Shown here: positions 56,867-64,000 of the stretch, piece after piece | How the letters are laid out: each line of letters opens with the position of its first letter | Numbering within the stretch: the stretch's first letter is position 1 | Source of the DNA: Arthrobacter sp. YN | GTDB taxonomy: Bacteria > Actinomycetota > Actinomycetes > Actinomycetales > Micrococcaceae | NCBI RefSeq assembly: GCF_002224285.1 | Contig: NZ_CP022436.1 | Location: 1-64,000 of the forward strand | DNA length: 64,000 nt | Direction of reading: 5' to 3' | Notes under the pieces: model-generated | What the model was told of the DNA's origin: nothing | Database searches by the model: none | Seen by the model: the letters and a program-made list of their open reading frames with translations, nothing else | Translations under genes and position numbers: made by a program

Positions 56867-58524
56867 GCCTCACCGCACGCACACCCCGCAACCCGCTCCT
56901 GGGCCTGGTTCCGCACATGTCCGGCGAATGGGCAGGGATAGTATGGACCGCCGTTGTGGGCATCCTGAACAACCTGGCCCTCATTGTCCTTGCTGTTGTG
57001 GGCTCCTACGTTGTGGCGCTGGCTGTGATGAGGCAGGAGCCCGCAGCCGGCGAATGGTGGGTTGCCGGGGTGGCGGCCGTGGTGTTCAGGGCGGTGCTGA
57101 CGTGGCATGAGATGGACATCTCGCACAGCATTGCGTACCGGATCCTGGCCGCGCTGCGCATGGCACTCTTTGACGGTTTCGCGCGCGGCGTCCCTTCCCG
57201 CAAGCCGGACCAGCACACCGGAAAACTCGCCGCCACGGCCATGGGCGATGTTGAAAAGCTGGAGTTCTTCTACGCCCACACGGTTGCCCAGCTGGCTGGC
57301 TCCGCAGTGCTGTTCGTGGCCGGGGTGACTGTGCTGTGGCCTCTGGGCCCGGGCTTGGCCGGGGCCTTGCTGCTGGGGTTCGTGGCGCTGGTTGTGGTGA
57401 CGCTCCCGGGATTGCGCCGGGGTGCCATGTTGGGTGCGAGGGTGCAGGAGGCCAGGTCCGGGGTGTCGGTCCTCGCCGTGGACCTGCTGGCCGGCACCCG
57501 CGAGATCCTGGGTTTCGGACTACAGGAGCACGCTCAACGCCAACTGGAGGACCAGAGCCTGGCAGTGGATGCCGGCCAGCGCAGGCTCAACTCCTTCCTT
57601 GCCATGGCAGCGTCCTTGCGCGAGCTGTGTGTCCTGGGCACCGTGGTGGCGGTCTTCCTTGCTGCCATCTCACAACCCGGGCTGGATCCTGTGTGGCTGC
57701 CCGCCGTGGTTGCCGGCACTCTGACTCTCCTGGCTCCGGTTGCCGAGGGCGTTGCCACCGTAACCCAGCTCCAGCCGCACCGTGCCAGTGCCCAGCGCGT
57801 TGGGGAGGGCATCAGCCTGCCCTCGGCCGCAACGGTTTCGGGGCCCATCGTGGAGTTCAACCCCCAGGGGCCGCTGGGTCTGAAGGTCCGGAACCTGCAG
57901 TTCACGTACGACGACGACGCGCCGGCTTTGCGCGCGACGTCCCTGTCAGTGGCGCCCGGCGAGCATGTGGGGATCAGCGGGCCATCCGGGGCAGGAAAGA
58001 CCACACTGGCCCGGTTGTTGGTGCGCTTGTGGGTGCCGGATTCGGGGAGTATCGCCCTGGTGCCGCGCAGCGGGGAGTCTGTGGACGCCTGGGCCGTGGG
58101 CGAGGAGTCGTTCCGGCGTATGGTCACGTTGGTGGAGCAGGACGCCCCGGTCTTCCATGGTTCCGTTCTGGACAACATGCGCCTGGCCGAGCCCACGGCA
58201 ACTGAAGCCGACGTCCTGTCAGCCTTCGACCGGGCAGGGCTTCCGCTCGCTGGCGAACGATGGGCGGAGGGCGTGGATACCGTGATCGGCGAGCAAGGGG
58301 TGAGCCTGTCCGGTGGCGAGCGTGCCCGCTTCTGCTTGGCGCGGGCCCTGTTGATCAAGCCCAAGATCCTGGTGCTGGATGAAACCACAGCCAGCCTGGA
58401 TCCTGCCTCGGAGCGTGCCCTGGTGGAAGCTGTTGCTGCGATTGCCGGCGACACCACGGTGATCACTGTGTCCCACAGGGAGTCCACCCTGGCCGCATGC
58501 CACCGGCGGGTGCAGCTGGGCTAG
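56863..58524 (+). CDS. ABC exporter subunit, CydC-like, RiPP locus
   Basis: The 553-residue partner has six membrane helices and an ATPase domain with Walker A GPSGAGKTT, signature SLSGGERAR, Walker B ILVLDETTAS and H-loop VSHRES. The start ATG overlaps the preceding stop, so a heterodimer is likely. It closes the right arm of the RiPP locus. cydA/B genes are not in the window, and the operon layout argues for peptide export rather than cytochrome bd assembly. Confidence 0.9.
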   Translation: MSLTARTPRNPLLGLVPHMSGEWAGIVWTAVVGILNNLALIVLAVVGSYVVALAVMRQEPAAGEWWVAGVAAVVFRAVLTWHEMDISHSIAYRILAALRMALFDGFARGVPSRKPDQHTGKLAATAMGDVEKLEFFYAHTVAQLAGSAVLFVAGVTVLWPLGPGLAGALLLGFVALVVVTLPGLRRGAMLGARVQEARSGVSVLAVDLLAGTREILGFGLQEHAQRQLEDQSLAVDAGQRRLNSFLAMAASLRELCVLGTVVAVFLAAISQPGLDPVWLPAVVAGTLTLLAPVAEGVATVTQLQPHRASAQRVGEGISLPSAATVSGPIVEFNPQGPLGLKVRNLQFTYDDDAPALRATSLSVAPGEHVGISGPSGAGKTTLARLLVRLWVPDSGSIALVPRSGESVDAWAVGEESFRRMVTLVEQDAPVFHGSVLDNMRLAEPTATEADVLSAFDRAGLPLAGERWAEGVDTVIGEQGVSLSGGERARFCLARALLIKPKILVLDETTASLDPASERALVEAVAAIAGDTTVITVSHRESTLAACHRRVQLG

Positions 58525-58792
58525 CCTTGGATGTGGATTGTTTCTCCGGCGCGGTCTCTGCCTACTTGGAAGTGGGACGGGAGTTCTCGCAGTTCCTTCT
58601 ACTCCCGTACTTGAGCTGGCATGCACGGGTATTCATGGGACGGAAGTAGCCTAATCGCTATCAGCGTGGCCGGTCGGCTGGCGCAATCTACCTGGCGGGA
58701 GATTCAATTGGTCGTGCCTGATGACCGTTTGGCCAGCGTTCAGGACTACTGCTTTCGAGAAAGCACAAACTGTTTGCATTCCGGGCGGTGCG
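58525..58792. other. Spacer after the RiPP locus
   Basis: This 268-nt stretch between the exporter genes and the convergent regulator gene has no supported gene. One 60-residue reading frame (58621-58803) has no ribosome binding site and no conserved pattern. No clear terminator was seen. Confidence 0.6.
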
Positions 58793-59881
58793 CTATCTCT
58801 TGATCGACGATTCGCGTACAACGAGTGTGGGGTTCACGTAGATGCGCTGAGTAGGTCGTTCAGGACCTTCTTCCAGGCGTGCCAGCAGCAACTCCACGGC
58901 GAGGCGCCCGACGTGTTGCTTGGCAGGTCGAACGGCAGTGAGGGGAGGTTCCCCGAGATGTGAGCCCTCATCGCCGTACGCAACCACCGCTAAGTCATCG
59001 GGGATCAGTATGCCATGATGGGAACAAAACTGGGCAAAAGCAACAGCATGAGGGTCCGAGTGGATGATCAGGGCGGTGATTCCAGCACCAATAACTTCCT
59101 CGGCCACGAGTTTCAGCAAGTCTTCCCGACGTGGAGCGTCAAAGCTCACCGTTTCATGCACCAGATCGTTACCGTTCGGAATCCCTAGCTCCCCGCAGGC
59201 CGCCGCCCACCCACGCAGGATGTGACCTGCGGTGGGGGACTCCCGGCTGATGAGTACTCCGATCTTTGTATGGCCCTGGGAGCGTAAATGCCGCACAGCA
59301 ATTTCAGTCCCGTGCCGATGGTCAGTGGCCACGATGTCTGCACCGCCACTCACCAAGTGGGACGGCGTGAAACGCTCCATGAGCACGTGCGGTTCAGAAA
59401 GGCTGCCAATCCAACGCAGCAAATCAGGGCCACCTGGCCCTGAGGTAGTCGGCGCCAACAACAGTCCATGAACCTTCCCCGGCTTAATCAATTTTTCTAT
59501 CTGGCGGCGGTTGTCCGGCCCGTCATATGCCGAGCCTCTCACCAAAACTGCAGTCTTCTTGGCTGTTGCCGTGGCACGAACTCCTCTGATGATTCCGGGC
59601 CAAAAAAACTCCAGTGAAGGCACCACGATCCCCAGCTTGTACTTCGACTGGCTGACGGCCGGCGGCCAACCATCTTCATTGGTGGTGCTGACAAGAATGG
59701 CACCACCATGAACCCTGCTCAGGAGCCCACGACGCGCCAGTACCTCGATATCTCGCCGGACGGTCATCTGACTTACCGAAAGACGATTGGCTATTTCCCC
59801 GACGCCAATCGATCCTTCTCTGCGCAGCTCGTTCATGACGAATTCATACCGCTGTTCCGCAAAAAGTGTGTCTGGTGCCAT
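58793..59881 (-). CDS. DeoR-type HTH fused to LacI-type sensor domain, transcriptional regulator
   Basis: The 362-residue protein has a DeoR helix-turn-helix at the N terminus (RREGSIGVGEIANRLSVSQMTVRRDIEVLARRGLLSRVHGGA) joined to a periplasmic-binding-protein-like sensor as in LacI regulators (KLGIVVPSLEFFWPGIIRGV, DHRHGTEIAVRHLRSQGHTKIGVL, LTAVRPAKQHVGRLAVELLL). This domain mix is seen in some actinobacterial sugar regulators. ATG 59881 has GAGGAT upstream. It is divergent from the beta-helix protein gene and probably controls it. Confidence 0.88.
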   Translation of the reverse strand: MAPDTLFAEQRYEFVMNELRREGSIGVGEIANRLSVSQMTVRRDIEVLARRGLLSRVHGGAILVSTTNEDGWPPAVSQSKYKLGIVVPSLEFFWPGIIRGVRATATAKKTAVLVRGSAYDGPDNRRQIEKLIKPGKVHGLLLAPTTSGPGGPDLLRWIGSLSEPHVLMERFTPSHLVSGGADIVATDHRHGTEIAVRHLRSQGHTKIGVLISRESPTAGHILRGWAAACGELGIPNGNDLVHETVSFDAPRREDLLKLVAEEVIGAGITALIIHSDPHAVAFAQFCSHHGILIPDDLAVVAYGDEGSHLGEPPLTAVRPAKQHVGRLAVELLLARLEEGPERPTQRIYVNPTLVVRESSIKR

Positions 59882-60161
59882 CGTGATCCTCATTCGAGCC
59901 CGCTCGGGTATACCGGGGTTTCTGGGGCGCAGGGCTCCCGGGGTGGTGGCAGTCTACCCGGAGGCGACGCTGCTGACAGGTCAAGAATGCCGCCCCGAGG
60001 TGGTCATGGGTGGTAGCGCCACTGAGGGCGCGGTTGTTTACCTTTGTTTGAGTGTGTGCTAATCGGTTCGCTTCCTTAGATTGTGGGGTGGGTCACATGT
60101 TTGACTTCGTGTGCCTGCAGAATCCATGCGGGTTTCACTCAAAGGGGAGAAGTTCTTGGCT
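59882..60161. promoter_or_regulatory. Divergent spacer, regulator and beta-helix gene
   Basis: This 280-nt gap must hold both promoters. The stretch near 60035-60060 is less GC-rich (GTTTACCTTTGTTTGAG) and is the likely promoter region for the beta-helix gene. No clear operator palindrome was found. Confidence 0.5.
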
Positions 60162-61589
60162 ATGACAAATTCACGCAACGTGCCCAACCCGCTGGAACAG
60201 CTCCGCGGTCCTGGCCGCAGAGATGTCCTCCGACTGATGGGAATCGGGGCAGCGGTAGGAGCGGTGGGCTTCACAATCCAGGAGGGCGGCATCGTTGCCA
60301 GGCCCGCAAGCGCCATAGCGGGACGGAACATCTACGTCCGGGCCGGAGCCGGGACGGGCACTGCCCAGGACGGCACCACACCGGAGAAGGCCTTCGGGAC
60401 ACTGCAGGCGGCTTCGAACATCACCACGCCCGGTGACACGGTTCTCATCATGAACGGGACCTACATTGACAACGGCAACCCGGGGAACAGCGGGACTTTG
60501 AACATCACACGGTCCGGACAAGATGGTCTTCCAATCACCTACGCTGCTTATCCGGGGCATACGCCCGTCATCACGGTGACCCGCGAGTCCTGGGCTGGTA
60601 TTCGGATCACGGGCGCGGACTACATCACCATCGAGGGTCTCACCCTTGCGGGTTTGAACGCCGAACTCGTTTATGCGGATGCGTACGCTGCACGCTTGCA
60701 GGCAACCCCCACATACAACGCCAGCGGCATCAGCATCCAGCTGGCGCAGGGGGATACAAGCACAGTTGGTTCCCACCACATCATCGTGCGCAACAACGTT
60801 ATTCACAGCTGGCCCGGCGGTGGTGTTGCTGCTGTCAAGGCCGACTATCTGACAGTGAACCAAAACACCATCTTTAACAATGCCTGGTACTCCATCTTCG
60901 CCAACAGTGGTGTCTCTACTCTGGTGCCGTCAAACTTCAACACCAACACCGGGAATCGGAACTTCTTTACGAGGAATTTGGTGTACGGCAACAAGTCCAA
61001 CATTCCATGGCGGGATACCGGCAAAATTTCGGACGGAAACGGCATCATTGTCGATTCCACGCTGGGACTGGAATCGGGAGGGGTCCGCTACCAGGGCAGG
61101 ACTCTAGTGTCCAACAACGTGGTTTTCAACAACGGCGGTTCCGGCATCCACGCCTACAAGGCCAACAACGTGGACATCATCAACAACACCGGCTACTTCA
61201 ACTCCGCAAGCTCCACGCTGAATTATGGAAACATCGGTGCTTGGGAAAGCCAGAACTGCAATGTCCTGAACAATGTCTCGTACGTGCGGACGGGCAAGTC
61301 CACCAACTCCAAGTACAACAACGTCAATGTCCGGTACGACTACAACATCTACTTCAACGGCGCTACCCCAGAGGTGCTGGGGCCGCAGGACGACGTAGCG
61401 AACCCCCTGTTTTACTTCCCATCCACAGTCCGGGCCGATTCCGATTTCCGGATTAACTCCGGCTCACCGGCTATTGGAACCGGAACCGCCCAACTCGCGC
61501 CCAGCGTTGATTTCACCGGAGCAACCCGTCCGGCCGGGGGAGTCGACAGGGGAGCGTATAGGTATGGCGCCACAACCAAGGGCTACTAA
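60162..61589 (+). CDS. Tat-exported right-handed parallel beta-helix protein
   Basis: The 475-residue protein starts MTNSRNVPNP and has a twin-arginine signal (GRRDVLRLMGIGAAVGAVGFT). The rest shows repeated beta-helix rungs (YITIEGLTLAG, HHIIVRNNVIHS, TLVSNNVVFNNGGSGIHAYKANNVDIINNTGYFN) typical of polysaccharide lyases, pectinase-like enzymes and mannuronan epimerases. No specific lyase catalytic signature was recognised. ATG 60162 and TTG 60156 are both possible starts; GGGGAG lies at 60144-60149. A carbohydrate substrate fits the sugar-type regulator next to it. Confidence 0.85.
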   Translation: MTNSRNVPNPLEQLRGPGRRDVLRLMGIGAAVGAVGFTIQEGGIVARPASAIAGRNIYVRAGAGTGTAQDGTTPEKAFGTLQAASNITTPGDTVLIMNGTYIDNGNPGNSGTLNITRSGQDGLPITYAAYPGHTPVITVTRESWAGIRITGADYITIEGLTLAGLNAELVYADAYAARLQATPTYNASGISIQLAQGDTSTVGSHHIIVRNNVIHSWPGGGVAAVKADYLTVNQNTIFNNAWYSIFANSGVSTLVPSNFNTNTGNRNFFTRNLVYGNKSNIPWRDTGKISDGNGIIVDSTLGLESGGVRYQGRTLVSNNVVFNNGGSGIHAYKANNVDIINNTGYFNSASSTLNYGNIGAWESQNCNVLNNVSYVRTGKSTNSKYNNVNVRYDYNIYFNGATPEVLGPQDDVANPLFYFPSTVRADSDFRINSGSPAIGTGTAQLAPSVDFTGATRPAGGVDRGAYRYGATTKGY

Positions 61590-61708
61590 ACAGCAGCCCT
61601 TCCCTGTGCGTCTTGGAGGTTCGTGGCAAATCCCGTGGTTGAGGCCTCCAGCAGTAATTTAGGAACTTCTTCGACGCTCGTGGCCATCTTCCTAACCTGC
61701 GAAAGGGC

Positions 61709-62728
61709 TTAGAACGCGTCGGGGTGGAGGCCCTTGGCGATCTGCTCCACGGCGCGGAGGTTGCCCCAGGTTCCGGGCATGACGTCATCGGATTCCACGG
61801 CCACCAATCGCTGGTTCTTCACCGCGTCCACCTCAGGGAACTTCTCCTGAAGGAAGGTGCGGGTGGCGTCCTCGTGGGCCTTGTCCAAGGTGGTGAACAC
61901 GATGACCTCGGGGTTCTTCTGCACCAGTGTCTCCGGGGAGATCATGGCAGAGAAGAACGTGGCGAAGGCTTCATCGGACGGGCTGAAGAGGTTCTCGCCA
62001 CCGGCAGTCTTGATCATGTCGTACTCGATCCCCGCCCCGATGGCCGCAATGGAGTTCCCCTCAACAAACAGCTCCACCACGGTGGGCTTCTCCTTGCCTT
62101 CCACCTTTGATGCAACCGAAGCCAGCATCTCAGCTGCTTCCGTCCGAACGGCAGACGTACGCTCACCCGCGCCAACTACAGCGCCGATGTTCTCGATATC
62201 CGTGAGGATGTCCTTGACCTCGGCCTTGCTCCGGCGTTCCATGCAGCCCGCCGTTGCTATGTAGGACTCAGCGCCTGCAGCTTTGAGCTGTTCGATGCTC
62301 GCAAAGCCCTGCTCGGCAGTGAATTCATACGCTGTGGGGGAGTAGACGAAATCGGGGTCGGCACCCAACAGGACTTCGCGCGACGGCGGCATCTGATCGC
62401 TCAGCTGCTGCACGTTACCGCGCTCCTTCAGTTCCGGCAGCAGCTCACTGCCTTTGGTCTGTGCCTCGGCCACAACCTTGTCCGCGGCGCCCAGTTTCAC
62501 CAATAGCTCGGACTGTCCGGGAGTCATGGCCACCACCCGCTGGGGAACGGAGGTGAAGGTCAGGGTGCGGCCGCAGTTCTCGATTGCTCCCGCGGGCTGC
62601 GCAGCGACACCAGCATTGTCCGTGGCAGGTGTTTGGCTGACTGCTTGACCGCAGCCGGACAACAGCATTCCGCTCAGTGTCATCACGCTCAGCACCGCAG
62701 CGGTTTTGGGCAGGGTGGATTTTTTCAT
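61709..62728 (-). CDS. FecB-type ABC transporter substrate-binding lipoprotein
   Basis: The 339-residue lipoprotein has a signal sequence with lipobox LLSGC and a periplasmic-binding fold for metal-chelate uptake (IENCGRTLTFTSVPQRVVAMTPGQSELLVKLGAADKVV). Relatives bind siderophores, haem, cobalamin or a proposed F420-0-type ligand. ATG 62728 has GGAGG upstream; 62773 is an unlikely longer start. It is third in the operon after permease and ATPase. The substrate is not known; a link to the RiPP product is only speculation. Confidence 0.88.
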   Translation of the reverse strand: MKKSTLPKTAAVLSVMTLSGMLLSGCGQAVSQTPATDNAGVAAQPAGAIENCGRTLTFTSVPQRVVAMTPGQSELLVKLGAADKVVAEAQTKGSELLPELKERGNVQQLSDQMPPSREVLLGADPDFVYSPTAYEFTAEQGFASIEQLKAAGAESYIATAGCMERRSKAEVKDILTDIENIGAVVGAGERTSAVRTEAAEMLASVASKVEGKEKPTVVELFVEGNSIAAIGAGIEYDMIKTAGGENLFSPSDEAFATFFSAMISPETLVQKNPEVIVFTTLDKAHEDATRTFLQEKFPEVDAVKNQRLVAVESDDVMPGTWGNLRAVEQIAKGLHPDAF

Positions 62729-62769
62729 GGGTGTGCCTCCAGTTGGGTTGTATCGGGTGATGGGTACGT

Positions 62770-63591
62770 TCAATGGCGGGCGGCGGAGAAGTCCGCATCC
62801 TGGCTGGGTGGGGGCGTCTGTTCCGGCGTCTTCGCTGCGATGGCGATCAGCGCCCGCCCGGTCAAAGGATGCTCCAGCGTCCGGGATTCAACACCGAAGC
62901 AGCGGCGGATCAGTTGGGGGTTCAGCAGCGTTGACGGCGGCCCGAAAGCCTGCAGCCGCCCGGACTGCAGCACGGCCACCTGGTCACAGAATTCTGCCGC
63001 CAGGTTCATGTCATGCAGGGCCGCCAGCACGGTCCTTCCCCGCGAGGTGACCAGATGCATGAGCTCCAGTTGGAAGGCGACATCGAGGTGGTTGGTAGGT
63101 TCATCCAGGACCAGGACCGGTGCTTCCTGAACGAGTGCCCGCGCCAGGAGGACCCGCTGCTTTTCCCCGCCGGACAACCCCGCAAAGTAGCGGTCCGTCA
63201 GGGAGGAGGCTCCGACGTCGAGCATTGCTTGGTGGACGAGGTGGTGATCCCGCTCCGAATCCGCACCGAACCCGCGCTGATGCGGGGCGCGGCCCAGCAT
63301 CACAACCTCGCGGGCCGTCATGGGAAAGTCCTGACTGGATTCCTGGGCCATCACGGCCACGCGGAGCGCGGCCTGCCGGGAGTTGAGGGCGCGGACATCC
63401 TGGCCGCCTACGGTGACGGTCCCCGAGGTGGGCTTGTTCACCCGGTACAGGGCACGCAAAAGAGTGGATTTGCCGCATCCGTTGGGCCCCAGAATGCCCA
63501 CCACGGAGCCGCTGGGTGCAGTAAAAGTGACGTCGTGAACCACCGGAGTGCCGCCAAGGGCGATGCTGACGTTGAGGAATTCCACCTTCAT
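62770..63591 (-). CDS. FecE/FhuC-type ABC transporter ATPase
   Basis: The 273-residue ATPase has Walker A GPNGCGKST, signature LSGGEKQRV, Walker B VLVLDEPTNHLD and H-loop LHDMNLA. ATG 63591 overlaps the stop of the upstream permease gene as ATGA, so the reading from 63636 is not preferred. It powers uptake with the permease and the substrate-binding lipoprotein. Confidence 0.94.
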   Translation of the reverse strand: MKVEFLNVSIALGGTPVVHDVTFTAPSGSVVGILGPNGCGKSTLLRALYRVNKPTSGTVTVGGQDVRALNSRQAALRVAVMAQESSQDFPMTAREVVMLGRAPHQRGFGADSERDHHLVHQAMLDVGASSLTDRYFAGLSGGEKQRVLLARALVQEAPVLVLDEPTNHLDVAFQLELMHLVTSRGRTVLAALHDMNLAAEFCDQVAVLQSGRLQAFGPPSTLLNPQLIRRCFGVESRTLEHPLTGRALIAIAAKTPEQTPPPSQDADFSAARH

Positions 63592-64000
63592 CGTTTGATG
63601 CCACCCCGTACAGCGCCGTTGCCGCGCATGAGCCACAGGAAGAAGGGCGCTCCGACGGTAGCGGTGAGGATGCCCAAGGGAATCTCGGCCGGTTGCGCCA
63701 CCGTGCGGGCCAGCAGGTCAGTGAGCATGAGGAAAAGGGCCCCGCCAAAGATGGTGACGGGCAGCATGCGGCGGTGATCGGAGCCCACCAGCATGCGCGC
63801 GGCGTGCGGCACTACCAAGCCCACAAATCCGATGCCGCCGCATACGGCAACCGTGGTGGCAGTCAGTAATGCCGTGGCCAGCAAGAGTGTCCGACGCAGC
63901 GATTCCACGTTGACGCCCAGGGCCGTGGCCGTTTCGTCGCCGGCCAGGAAGGCGTTGAGCGCGCGTGATCGGAACATCGCGAAGACGCTGATGGCCACGA
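63588..64000 (-). CDS. FecCD-type ABC transporter permease, 5' end cut by window edge
   Basis: About 136 C-terminal codons of a FecCD permease are visible, including LAGDETATALGVNVE (the ATPase-contact region), GGIGFVGLVVPHAARM and the terminal helices LTDLLARTVAQPAEIPLGILTA and PFFLWLM. The gene runs past the right edge of the window, so its start and the operon promoter are not visible. Confidence 0.94.
   Translation of the reverse strand, partial: VAISVFAMFRSRALNAFLAGDETATALGVNVESLRRTLLLATALLTATTVAVCGGIGFVGLVVPHAARMLVGSDHRRMLPVTIFGGALFLMLTDLLARTVAQPAEIPLGILTATVGAPFFLWLMRGNGAVRGGIKR

Noticed and set aside
55103..58524. Cytochrome bd assembly genes cydDC
   Set aside because: The half-transporters resemble CydD and CydC, but no cydAB is present and they overlap the RiPP biosynthetic genes.
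58621..58803. Possible 60-residue protein after the RiPP locus
   Set aside because: No ribosome binding site, no conserved pattern, and it runs into the regulator gene on the other strand.

Overview
The window is the replication-origin region of a high-GC actinobacterial chromosome. Gene order (rnpA-rpmH / dnaA-dnaN-gnd-recF-DUF721-gyrB-gyrA-DUF3566-tRNA-Ile-tRNA-Ala, then crgA, class E sortase, pabA/trpG and the pknB-pknA-pbpA-rodA-pstP-fhaB-fhaA block) and protein style point to Micrococcaceae, most likely Arthrobacter or a close relative such as Paenarthrobacter or Pseudarthrobacter. This placement is inferred from family knowledge; no search was run.

Layout. 1-0.53 kb: rnpA (cut by the window edge) and rpmH, divergent from dnaA. 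0.53-13.2 kb: the origin, with DnaA boxes before and after dnaA, then the replication and topology genes and two tRNAs. 13.3-20.6 kb: mixed housekeeping and accessory genes (GH84 hexosaminidase, DMT transporter, GT2, a repeat-rich membrane protein, cyclophilin, rhomboid protease, GyrI-like protein). 20.6-21.4 kb: a gene-free stretch packed with DnaA boxes. 21.4-24.5 kb: tag and a four-gene alkylation-repair operon that carries its own sigma factor. 24.5-36.8 kb: the cell-division and peptidoglycan-signalling block, ending in tRNA-Leu. 36.9-47.6 kb: accessory modules (an enolase-superfamily sugar-acid dehydratase with a GntR regulator, a two-component system, a frameshifted small membrane protein, an ECF sigma factor with a membrane partner, and putrescine oxidase/USP/permease with a TetR regulator).

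47.5-58.5 kb is the most unusual part: a divergent RiPP locus. A 33-residue precursor peptide is followed by an E1-like partner protein, an S15-type hydrolase, a YcaO cyclodehydratase, a SagB-type dehydrogenase and two CydDC-like ABC exporter subunits, nearly all overlapping at start and stop codons. On the other strand are a beta-propeller protein and an S9 prolyl-oligopeptidase-family protein. A palindrome that looks like an actinobacterial Zur (zinc repressor) operator sits between the two arms, over the likely -35 region of the precursor promoter, and a perfect 30-bp hairpin separates the precursor from its modifying enzymes. The simplest reading is a metal-regulated linear azol(in)e-containing peptide. 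A FecCD-type metallophore importer begins 3 kb downstream (61.7-64 kb, cut by the window edge); a functional link is only a hypothesis.

58.8-61.6 kb holds a DeoR/LacI hybrid regulator divergent from a Tat-exported parallel beta-helix protein. No insertion sequence, prophage, rRNA or CRISPR array was seen. Two genes (GH84 and the small efflux-type protein) each look as if one G is missing from a G run, which may be assembly error rather than real decay.
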